26,758 nt of DNA, taken from NCBI GenBank assembly GCA_964540295.1, contig CAZIMT010000025.1:1-26758 (forward strand). The letters run 5' to 3'. Numbering within the stretch: position 1 is the stretch's first letter; each line of letters starts with the position of its first letter. The notes below the pieces were generated by a model. The model was given only the letters and a program-made list of their open reading frames with translations, made no database searches and was not told where the DNA came from. Shown piece by piece: positions 1-6,540 of the stretch. The position numbers were made by a program, and so were the translations under genes. The stretch comes from CAZCPB01 sp964540295 (GTDB lineage: Bacteria > Planctomycetota > Phycisphaerae > Phycisphaerales > UBA1924).

Positions 1-102
1 GGTCGCCGCTACCTGGTGAATAATCCCCTCTTCGCCTGGCGCATCGCCCAACAGCTCCTCGGTCTGCGCCAGTATCCGCTTGAAGGCCCGCAGCCGGCAT
101 AG
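1..102 (+). CDS. C-terminal end of an unidentified protein (partial)
   Basis: Frame 1 is open from the window edge to a TAG at 100-102 and encodes 33 residues beginning GRRYLVNNPLFAWRIAQQ and ending EGPQPA. The composition is protein-like, with an aromatic/hydrophobic helix-like stretch and then a Pro-rich tail. Codon use matches the neighbouring genes. Only 37 bp separate this stop from the ATG of the epimerase at 140, so the two are probably co-transcribed. Since the next gene is a nucleotide-sugar enzyme, a glycan-related role is possible. Nothing in the 33 residues identifies a family. Confidence 0.5.
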   Translation, partial: GRRYLVNNPLFAWRIAQQLLGLRQYPLEGPQPA

Positions 103-139
103 ACAGTGGCGGCTCTTTTTTTCCCAACCCTCCTTCCTC

Positions 140-1360
140 ATGAATCGCATCCTCGTCTGCGGCGCCGGTGGCTTCATCGGCGGTCACCTCATCGCCGATC
201 TCCGCCGCCAGGGCGTCACGAACCTCAGAGCGGTCGATAAAAAGCCCCTCGGCGAGTGGTATCAGCGCTTCGACGAGGTGGAAAATCTCTCGCTCAATCT
301 CGAGCACCTCGACGCCTGCGAGACCGCGGTGCAGGGCTGCGAGACGGTGTACAATCTCGCCGCCGACATGGGCGGCATGGGCTTCATCGAGCTGAACAAA
401 GCGCTCTGCATGATCACCGTGCTCATCAATACCCACCTCCTGCTCGCGGCGAAAAAGCACGGCGGCGCCCGCTTCTTTTTCTCCTCCAGCGCCTGCGCCT
501 ACAATGGCGACAAGCAGACCGATCCGAACGTCACCGCGCTCAAGGAAGAGGACGCCTACCCGGCGATGCCCGAGGATGGCTACGGCTGGGAAAAGCTCTT
601 CAGCGAACGCATGTGCCGCCACTTCCGCGAGGACTTCGGCATCAAGACCCGCGTCGCACGCTTCCACAACGTCTACGGCCCCAACGGCACGTGGGAAGGC
701 GGGCGCGAGAAAGCCCCGGCCGCGATCTGCCGCAAGGTCATCGCCGCCGTCGTCAGCGGGCAGCACGACATCGAGATCTGGGGCGACGGCACCCAGACTC
801 GCTCGTTCATGTACATCGACGATTGCGTCAAGGGCATCACCAAGATCACGCAGTCAGACATCCTCGAACCCATCAACCTCGGGTCGAGCGAGCTGGTAAG
901 CATCAACCAGCTCGTGGACATCGCAGAGAAGATCGCAGGGATCAAGCTCAACCGTCGCTACAAGCTCGACGCGCCCCGCGGCGTGGCGGGCCGCAACAGC
1001 GACAACACCAAAATTCAGGAATACCTGAAGTGGGAGCCCGACACCCGCCTTCGCGACGGCATGGAGAAAACCTACCGCTGGATCTTCGACGAGTTCACCG
1101 CCAAGTACAACGCCAAGTCGGCCCACAAGAGCTCCATCAGCACCTTCACGAAGGGTTCACACCCAATCCCGGGTGATGGGTACAACCCCGAATCACGCTT
1201 CGCCGACACCTGGACTCAGGGCATCCCCGCCGGGTACGCCAAGGCGGGCGTGAAGACCAAGGCCAAGCCAGCGGCCAAGGCCCCGAAAGCGAAGAAGGCC
1301 GCGGCTCGCACGACCAAGAGCGGGAAGAAAGTCGCGAAGAAGGCCGCGCGTCGGCGCTGA
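140..1360 (+). CDS. GDP-mannose 3,5-epimerase-like NAD-dependent epimerase with Lys/Ala-rich tail
   Basis: Extended-SDR sugar-nucleotide epimerase of 406 aa, closest by recall to GDP-mannose 3,5-epimerase (GDP-mannose to GDP-L-galactose/L-gulose). The Rossmann motif GAGGFIG is at residues 8-14 and NLAADMGGMGFIE at 72-84. The catalytic Ser lies in SSSAC (Ser117, with Cys119) and the Tyr/Lys pair is in YGWEK (Tyr148, Lys152). GGREKAPAA contains Lys191. Cys119 and Lys191 fall at the spacing of the acid/base pair known in plant GME (Cys145, Lys217). The frame opens earlier, at a TTG at 80, but the Rossmann fold starts right at ATG 140, so that start is chosen. After about residue 320 the protein leaves the fold and ends in an Ala/Lys-rich tail (about 365-406), unusual for this family. 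It probably acts in the cytoplasm, supplying an activated sugar for surface glycans. Confidence 0.88.
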   Translation: MNRILVCGAGGFIGGHLIADLRRQGVTNLRAVDKKPLGEWYQRFDEVENLSLNLEHLDACETAVQGCETVYNLAADMGGMGFIELNKALCMITVLINTHLLLAAKKHGGARFFFSSSACAYNGDKQTDPNVTALKEEDAYPAMPEDGYGWEKLFSERMCRHFREDFGIKTRVARFHNVYGPNGTWEGGREKAPAAICRKVIAAVVSGQHDIEIWGDGTQTRSFMYIDDCVKGITKITQSDILEPINLGSSELVSINQLVDIAEKIAGIKLNRRYKLDAPRGVAGRNSDNTKIQEYLKWEPDTRLRDGMEKTYRWIFDEFTAKYNAKSAHKSSISTFTKGSHPIPGDGYNPESRFADTWTQGIPAGYAKAGVKTKAKPAAKAPKAKKAAARTTKSGKKVAKKAARRR

Positions 1361-1393
1361 AACCGGCGGTTCGCTACATTCATTTGTCCAGTC

Positions 1394-1427
1394 ACGATCG
1401 GCCGCCCTTGCGGCCGATCGTTTTTTT
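1394..1427 (+). terminator. Rho-independent terminator after the epimerase
   Basis: A perfect 11-bp stem (ACGATCGGCCG at 1394-1404 pairing with 1411-1421) has the 6-nt loop CCCTTG and is followed by a run of T (1421-1427). It lies 34 bp after the epimerase stop, which fits an intrinsic terminator for that transcript. Confidence 0.85.
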
Positions 1428-1529
1428 GCTCTCACGATTGATCGTGCGTGGGCGCGGCCGACTCGCCCGAAAGCGGCAAAGCTCGCTCATCTACGCAAGT
1501 TTACGCAAGATGAGTCGCGCCGCCGTCTC

Positions 1530-1748
1530 TCAAGACCTTCTCCGGCGCAGTCGGTAAATCCACCGCCCGTACGCCAACACTCCCGCGACAACTTCAAGGC
1601 GGGACTCCGGATAGCCTCGGCCAAACGCGGTGTGAAGCCGCCACGACCAGTACGCGCCGCGAAACCGGAAGCGTGTAATAACGCCGAGGCGGGCGAGCTC
1701 ATACAGGCCGCCTAAGGTGTCTATAAACCAAGACATGAACCAAAGCAT
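1530..1748 (-). CDS. Small hypothetical membrane protein
   Basis: A 72-aa frame from ATG 1748; an in-frame TTG at 1778 would add 10 residues. It starts MLWFMSWFIDTLGG, a hydrophobic and aromatic N-terminal helix, followed by a basic/aromatic stretch (RFRFRGAYWSWRLHTAFGRG) and an Arg-rich end. One membrane helix with a positively charged cytoplasmic tail is plausible. No Shine-Dalgarno sequence is visible before either start. It lies downstream of the cyclophilin gene on the same strand, 57 bp away. I recognise no named family. The organised hydrophobic/basic layout makes it more credible than the antisense frames, but it could still be a chance ORF. Confidence 0.5.
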   Translation of the reverse strand: MLWFMSWFIDTLGGLYELARLGVITRFRFRGAYWSWRLHTAFGRGYPESRLEVVAGVLAYGRWIYRLRRRRS

Positions 1749-1805
1749 AGCGAGGATTCCGAGTGTGACGCAGCCCAAGTTCAGGGTCTAGAGAAACCCA
1801 CAACT

Positions 1806-2927
1806 CTATCGCTCACCGATCGTGTCGCCGAGCTCTTTCCTCGCGGGTTCGGTCGCGCTCGGCTTGGCTTGGCGCGTTGGCTCGCTCTCACGCCGCTGCT
1901 CCATCGGGGGCGCGAGAACAACCCGGGCCGAGAAGAGCACCGGCGGCCTCATCGGCTTGTCGGTCCCCTCCTGCAACGGCGTCGCGGCGATAGCTCTGAC
2001 GACGTTCGCGCCGCGCGTCAGTTGGCCGAACGCGGTGTACCTGCCGTCGAGCCGCGCGGTGCCCTCGCGGCTCAGGCACACGAAAATCTGCGAGCCGTTG
2101 GTGTTGAGGTCGGTGTCGCGTGCGACCGAGATCACGCCGAAGTCGTGCGAGAGCGTGCTGGGCTCGAGGTCGTACGAAAAGCCCGGGCCGCCGTCGCCGG
2201 TGCCGGTGGGGTCGCCGACTTGAATCACGAACGGGTTTCCCTTCTTATCCAGCGGCACAACGCGGTGAAAACCGATGTCGGTGTAGAAGCCGCCTTGCAC
2301 GAGCTGAAGAAAGTTCCACGCGGTGTTGGGGGCCGAGTCGGGACGCATGGCGAACTCCATGTCACCCTCGCTGGTCACGAGCACGACGCGCGTGTCGGCG
2401 TAGACACGCACGCCCGAAAACACGATCGGCGATTCTGACGAGTACACGATCGTCCCTTCCTTGGGATCAAAGCTCGGCTTCTTGGCGGTGTCGTCATACC
2501 AGAACGGTTGGCGGGTCGTGGTGTTGATGAGCCAGGCCGTCTTGGGGCTTACCATCGGCTGAAGGACGATCGGCGAGCCGACCTCGCGCGAGCCGACGAC
2601 GAGCTGAGCGTACATCACACGCGGTTTGGGCTGGTTCCAGACGACAGGGAAGAGCGTCGCAAGGTTCACCAGCCCAGCGGCGGCCGAGGCCGTCGTGAAG
2701 GCTGGTGCGTTCTGGCTCCCGTTGTCAAGGTCGGATGACGTTGCCTCGTAAAGTCGGATCGCAGGCTCGCCGGTCGCGTCTTTGGGGATAGTGACCGTCA
2801 TGGGAATCGACCGACCGACGCCGTAGTAAAGCCTATCGGGCGTGAGTTGAGCGTGCGTAGTTGAAGCGAGAACGACGCACGAGGCCGCGACGAACAGCAC
2901 AGAAACAGATGGCAACGAGTCGTTCAT
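1806..2927 (-). CDS. Secreted cyclophilin-type peptidyl-prolyl cis-trans isomerase
   Basis: A 373-aa protein from ATG 2927; a GTG two codons upstream is also possible. A signal peptide covers about residues 1-27 and ends THA before QLTP. Residues 28-175 have no recognised family. Residues about 178-335 form a cyclophilin domain: VVLVTSEGDMEFAM, then NFLQLVQGGFYTDIGFHRVVP with the catalytic Arg222 of the FHR motif, then FVIQVGDPTGTG, GSQIFVCL (usually SQFFI) and LDGRYTAFGQ. The C-terminal about 35 residues are charged and Pro/Glu-rich. It should catalyse prolyl isomerisation during folding of exported proteins outside the cytoplasm. A pseudopilin gene ends 72 bp upstream on the same strand, so co-expression is possible. 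The family call is firm; the role of the N-terminal half is unknown. Confidence 0.88.
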   Translation of the reverse strand: MNDSLPSVSVLFVAASCVVLASTTHAQLTPDRLYYGVGRSIPMTVTIPKDATGEPAIRLYEATSSDLDNGSQNAPAFTTASAAAGLVNLATLFPVVWNQPKPRVMYAQLVVGSREVGSPIVLQPMVSPKTAWLINTTTRQPFWYDDTAKKPSFDPKEGTIVYSSESPIVFSGVRVYADTRVVLVTSEGDMEFAMRPDSAPNTAWNFLQLVQGGFYTDIGFHRVVPLDKKGNPFVIQVGDPTGTGDGGPGFSYDLEPSTLSHDFGVISVARDTDLNTNGSQIFVCLSREGTARLDGRYTAFGQLTRGANVVRAIAATPLQEGTDKPMRPPVLFSARVVLAPPMEQRRESEPTRQAKPSATEPARKELGDTIGER

Positions 2928-2999
2928 GCGCACAATGTACCGCGCGCAATCGGCACGGCAAGCGCAGCCACGCCGACGGCGATTAGAACCTCAGAGACT

Positions 3000-3773
3000 T
3001 CAGCGCGGATTATTGGTGGCGTCGAGCGTCTGCCACGCAGATTGCGCAGACGTCGCCGAGCCGGACTCGTCGGGCAGCGAGTTGAATAACTGCCCGCTCT
3101 CGTCACTGAACCAATCCACAGATTGGTCGGCACGAAGAACGTTCATGCCTGTGCTGTGGTTGAAATCGAGCCTGGTGCGGATGCCGTCGCAAACAATGGC
3201 GGTCTGCTTAGGCTGAACAAAGTCGAGAATCTTGGACCCGTCTGGCGAGACGCCGCGATACTGGTAGTTGGCGATGATGCCGCCCTCCGCATCGCCGAAC
3301 GAATCAGCATACCGGGAGAACGGGTGCTCTCCGCGGTGAGAAGGGCAGTAAAAGATCTTCGGAGCGGCGAGGTAATCGGCCGAGAAGAGGCGCCCCAGGC
3401 CGTCCCAACGACTGCCCCAGAGGCCCCCGTTGGCGTCTTCGAGGCGGATGCGGTCCATCTGCTCGGGCGCTGAGTACGAGTTCTTCGCCCAACCAGGCAC
3501 GAACACGCTGGGCACCAGCAAACCGTTGTGATCATCGGCGTACATCTGCACGCCCAAACCAATCTGACGGATGTTGGACAGGCACGCGACACGCCGCGCT
3601 TTCTGGTTCACATGAGACAGACCGGGCAGCAACAGCCCGATGAGCACGGTGATCACCGCCATCGACACCAGAACGTCGATAAGCGTGAAGCCACGATTCG
3701 CACGATTGACAAGAGGCGGACGAGGCGAGATCAGGCACGACCATGCGGCCCGCTTGAGAGCGGGCGACAGCAT
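3000..3773 (-). CDS. Prepilin-type N-terminal cleavage/methylation protein (pseudopilin)
   Basis: A 257-aa protein from ATG 3773; an in-frame GTG at 3812 is possible. A 28-residue basic leader ends in RG, followed by FTLIDVLVSMAVITVLIGLLLPG, the type IV pilin/pseudopilin class III signal. The expected cleavage is Gly28-Phe29. Position +5 is Asp33 rather than the usual Glu. The helix runs into LSNIRQIGLGVQMYADDHNG, typical of planctomycete DUF1559-like pseudopilins. Near the C-terminus HSTGMNVLRADQ resembles the family's H-X9-DG motif with Gln for Gly. It would be processed by prepilin peptidase and sit in or across the cytoplasmic membrane, in a type II-like export or pilus machine. Substrate and partner genes are not visible here. 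Confidence 0.85.
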   Translation of the reverse strand: MLSPALKRAAWSCLISPRPPLVNRANRGFTLIDVLVSMAVITVLIGLLLPGLSHVNQKARRVACLSNIRQIGLGVQMYADDHNGLLVPSVFVPGWAKNSYSAPEQMDRIRLEDANGGLWGSRWDGLGRLFSADYLAAPKIFYCPSHRGEHPFSRYADSFGDAEGGIIANYQYRGVSPDGSKILDFVQPKQTAIVCDGIRTRLDFNHSTGMNVLRADQSVDWFSDESGQLFNSLPDESGSATSAQSAWQTLDATNNPR

Positions 3774-4391
3774 GGCACGATCGAGCCCGACAAGACGTGA
3801 GTCATGACCCACAGTCGTTTCCCCTCACCAGCGCGATCAAACTCGCGCTCAAGCCGACGGCTGAGCTCCGACATCCGGAACTCACACAGTCTTAGAGTAA
3901 CGATCAGCCATTGGTTCCGCAAGAGATAAAAAATCTTCGGTAAATTTATCACCGTCCGAGAAAAAACACACTTACAGATATCGAACAAACTAGCACGGAT
4001 CTCGATGAACCGACCAGATTGTGAAGGATCCTTCCGAGATTCCGTGCGTACAGAGCAGTGATTTGTTACGCTTCACGTTCCTTATCGAGACTCTCCACCT
4101 TCTTGCCACCCTCTTGCCGAGCATTTCACAGGTCTTGCACAATCGAACCCTAGGCATCGAGAATTTTCAGTTCATGGAGCGGGTATCTGTAGAGAAACTT
4201 TCCCTGAACATAGTTGGACTTACCGCCATACTTCTTTCTAGCGTCGACTCATTCCGGTTCTGGCTTCGACTCACTCCGACTTCTTCTGATGGCTTGCTGA
4301 ACGATTCTCCCTGTCCCGCTTTCTGTGCCGCCTTCTGTGCCGCTCTGTCGCGGGCTCTCACGCTTTTTCTCGGATTCGCACTCTCTCATTT
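3774..4391. other. Intergenic region between divergent pseudopilin and sigma-factor genes
   Basis: About 600 bp, clearly more AT-rich than the flanking genes, especially 3890-4080, where there are A and T tracts. It must carry the promoters for the minus-strand pseudopilin/cyclophilin genes and the plus-strand sigma/anti-sigma operon. I cannot place -35/-10 elements with confidence. An open frame from 4021 to 4395 exists but reads as low-complexity noise (PCPAFCAAFCAALSRA). Short direct repeats occur near 4230-4285 (CGACTCATTCCG and CGACTCACTCCG) and at 4320-4345 (TTCTGTGCCGC twice). Confidence 0.5.
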
Positions 4392-5048
4392 ATGAAAGGA
4401 CGGATTCCCTTGAGCGGGAAGACGGACCACGAATCTGGTGACTCGGCTCGTGACTCGACCGGTGATTCGGCGGCACGAGACTTGGCGTTGATGCAGCGCG
4501 TGGCCGCCAACAACGAGGGCGCGGTGGCCGAGCTGTACGACCGCTTCGCGTCGTTGGTGTATCGGATGGCGTTCCAGGCGACCCCGGCCCGGGTCGAAGC
4601 AGAGGACGCGGTTCAGGAGATTTTCGTAAGGCTTTGGCGTACCGCGGGCCGATACGACCCCTCCCGTGCGGCGCTCGTGACCTGGGTCATGCTGATCTCT
4701 CGTCGTCACTTGGTTGATCGGTTGCGGCGACGCCGGGCCCGGGTCAAAGCGTCGTCTTTGGACGGTGCCCCTGCTACCCAGCCCGAGGCCCAGAACCCCA
4801 GCACTTCCGCAGGAATGTCGGCGGGCTTGTCAGAGATTGAAAAGGACGAACGGTTTACCGTCTTGATGCAACGGATCGCGACACTTCCGGAACTACAGAG
4901 GACGGTGGTCACCCGAGCCTATTTGGGCGGGCAGACCTTAAGGCAGATCGGCGAAGAACTCAACACACCCCTCGGGACCATCAAATCGGCGCTCAGTCGG
5001 GCTTTGGTGAGACTGCGGGAACGGACCAACGAGGAACTTTTGACATGA
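4392..5048 (+). CDS. ECF RNA polymerase sigma factor (SigK-like)
   Basis: A 218-aa sigma-70 family ECF factor. Region 2 spans about residues 33-115: LMQRVAANNEGAVAELYDRF, then EDAVQEIFVRLW (the core-binding and -10 region) and LVTWVMLISRRHLVDRLRRRR. A Ser/Pro/Ala linker follows at about 120-150. Region 4 covers about 152-212, with LPELQRTVVTRAYLGGQTLRQIGEELNTPLGTIKSALSRAL forming the -35 recognition helix-turn-helix. It would redirect RNA polymerase to a stress or envelope regulon. Its stop overlaps the next start in ATGA at 5045-5048, so translation is coupled to the anti-sigma gene, as is usual for such pairs. The first 30 residues are polar and not conserved. I see no obvious Shine-Dalgarno before ATG 4392. 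Confidence 0.92.
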   Translation: MKGRIPLSGKTDHESGDSARDSTGDSAARDLALMQRVAANNEGAVAELYDRFASLVYRMAFQATPARVEAEDAVQEIFVRLWRTAGRYDPSRAALVTWVMLISRRHLVDRLRRRRARVKASSLDGAPATQPEAQNPSTSAGMSAGLSEIEKDERFTVLMQRIATLPELQRTVVTRAYLGGQTLRQIGEELNTPLGTIKSALSRALVRLRERTNEELLT

Positions 5049-5938
5049 ACACGTACGAACTTCTTGAAGCCGCGCAACTCGACGCCTTGGGCCTGCTTGA
5101 CGATGCCGAGCGCGACGCCTTCGATGCCGCGTTCTTCTCGGCGTCCCCGGACGTGCAGTCGCAGATCCGCCGCGAACAGGCGCGCTTGGTGCGCACCGAC
5201 TGGCTGCCCTCAAGCGATGTTGAGCCACGCGCAGGGTTGAAGGACGCGGTGCTGACGGACGTAGCGGTGGCCGCGCTGCGCGGCCGGGTGCTGGGCGCGG
5301 TCCATCAGGAGATTGAGAAAGTTGCGCCCGCGGTTGGTGCGAGCCGGGCCGCGATGCACGCTTCGCACGCTCACGCGGCGAGCCATCCGGCGGGCCGGGT
5401 CGCCCCGGCGCTGCGTCCAAGCCGCCGTGTGACGCCGCTCTGGCGTGCGGCGGCCTTGGGCTTTGCAAGCGCGTCCATCGCGCTCGGTGGTGCGGTCTTG
5501 CACCTGTATGGGAAGTATGACAGCCTTTACAACGAGGCTCGCAACGAGTTGAGCATCGGGACCCTGGCGCAGATCCCCGGCTTCCAAGCCAACGACCTGC
5601 TGCTAAACCCGAACATCAAGCGGTTCGCCCTCGCCCCGCTCTCTCCGGACCTCAAGGCCCGGGCCACGGTGCACATCGACCCCGAGCGTGACAACGCGAC
5701 GGTGTACTTCTCGAACCTCGTCCCGACCGAGGGCAAGGTGTATCGGATCGTCGCCATCGACGAAGAAGGCACCGAACTCTCTGAACTGGCACGCTTCGAT
5801 GGCTCGGGCGGGCTTAAGGGCCAAGCGATCATGCTGAACAAGTCCGCGACCCCGCGGCTGGCGATCATGCTGACCTCCATGGATCCCAAGGCCGGACCCG
5901 GCGTGCTGCTGCTGGCATCGGGGCCGTTGCTGGGCTAG
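5045..5938 (+). CDS. RskA-like membrane anti-sigma factor
   Basis: A 297-aa protein. The N-terminal domain (1-55, MNTYELLEAAQLDALGLLDD) resembles the anti-sigma domain of RskA-type regulators and lacks the HxxxCxxC zinc motif. Residues 60-130 are an Ala/His/Arg-rich linker. One transmembrane helix spans about 132-155 (PLWRAAALGFASASIALGGA), followed by KYDSLYNEARNEL, probably a short coiled coil. The external domain (about 175-297) resembles the RskA C-terminal sensor (LAPLSPDLKARATVHIDPERDNATVYFSNLVPTEGKVYRIV). It would hold the upstream sigma factor at the membrane and release it by regulated proteolysis when an envelope signal arrives. The ATGA overlap supports the pairing. The signal is unknown. 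Confidence 0.85.
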   Translation: MNTYELLEAAQLDALGLLDDAERDAFDAAFFSASPDVQSQIRREQARLVRTDWLPSSDVEPRAGLKDAVLTDVAVAALRGRVLGAVHQEIEKVAPAVGASRAAMHASHAHAASHPAGRVAPALRPSRRVTPLWRAAALGFASASIALGGAVLHLYGKYDSLYNEARNELSIGTLAQIPGFQANDLLLNPNIKRFALAPLSPDLKARATVHIDPERDNATVYFSNLVPTEGKVYRIVAIDEEGTELSELARFDGSGGLKGQAIMLNKSATPRLAIMLTSMDPKAGPGVLLLASGPLLG

Positions 5939-5974
5939 GCGAGCTGGGTTTTCAACTCCAATTTACGATCCACT

Positions 5975-6005
5975 CAACTCACCGTCATGGTGGGTTGTTT
6001 TTTTT
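5975..6005 (+). terminator. Rho-independent terminator after the sigma/anti-sigma operon
   Basis: A 9-bp stem (CAACTCACC at 5975-5983 with GGTGGGTTG at 5989-5997, including one G-T wobble) has the loop GTCAT and is followed directly by eight T (5998-6005). It lies 37 bp after the anti-sigma stop. Confidence 0.85.
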
Positions 6006-6078
6006 GCGAACGAAAACACCTTTTCAAGAATCGGCGTCACCTCGCGAGCGTTGCTACAAGATCGTCTACAGTCTCGAT

Positions 6079-6438
6079 ATGCCCATCCCTGACCCTGCAA
6101 AAAAGGACTCCGCCAAGTCCGCCGCATCCGCCCAGCTTGAAACCGTCGAGCCCATCGGCAAGCGTGTCCTGATCCGCAAGGACGACGACAAGAAGCAGAC
6201 CAAGACCGGCATTCACCTGCCCGACAAGGTCGAGATCCCGACGTTGACGGGGCGGGTGGTGGCGATTTCCAAGCAGGTCGAGCGTGACGAGGACTACCCG
6301 ATCCGGCGCTACGACCGGGTTTTGTTCAACCCCAAGCACGGGATCCCGGTTGACTTTGAAGGAGATAACCGGCTCTTTGTCATCCCGATCGAGGACATCG
6401 TGGCGGTTTTTCGTCGCGAAACAGGACAGAGCGAGTAA
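6079..6438 (+). CDS. GroES-like co-chaperonin (Cpn10 family)
   Basis: A 119-aa protein from ATG 6079. The first 25 residues are a polar extension (Lys/Ala/Ser-rich), then the chaperonin-10 fold begins at about 26: VEPIGKRVLIRKDDD, TKTGIHLPDKVEIPTLTGRVVAISK, then YPIRRYDRVLFNPKHGIPVDFEGDNRLFVIPIEDIVAVF. The order matches GroES (xPLxDRVxVK, mobile loop with GGIVLP, TxGxVxAVG, VKxGDxVxF, and a final xxDILAxV). The mobile loop reads GIHL instead of GGIVL. No GroEL gene is adjacent, unlike the usual groESL operon, so this may be an extra or specialised co-chaperonin. AroA begins about 100 bp downstream on the same strand. A divergent but real Cpn10 is the best reading. Confidence 0.78.
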   Translation: MPIPDPAKKDSAKSAASAQLETVEPIGKRVLIRKDDDKKQTKTGIHLPDKVEIPTLTGRVVAISKQVERDEDYPIRRYDRVLFNPKHGIPVDFEGDNRLFVIPIEDIVAVFRRETGQSE

Positions 6439-6540
6439 ACTCTTGTCCGAGGCCGCACGCTCCGGGACTTGTGGTGTAGAACCGGCGTGAGGCAAAGTGG
6501 TGTCCGATCGAGCGCGATCCTTGCGCGGGCCCGGCCTTCG

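Noticed and set aside
4021..4395. Open frame of 124 codons upstream of the sigma factor
   Set aside because: Low-complexity product, no start signal, and AT-rich codon use unlike the genes; the region is better read as regulatory.
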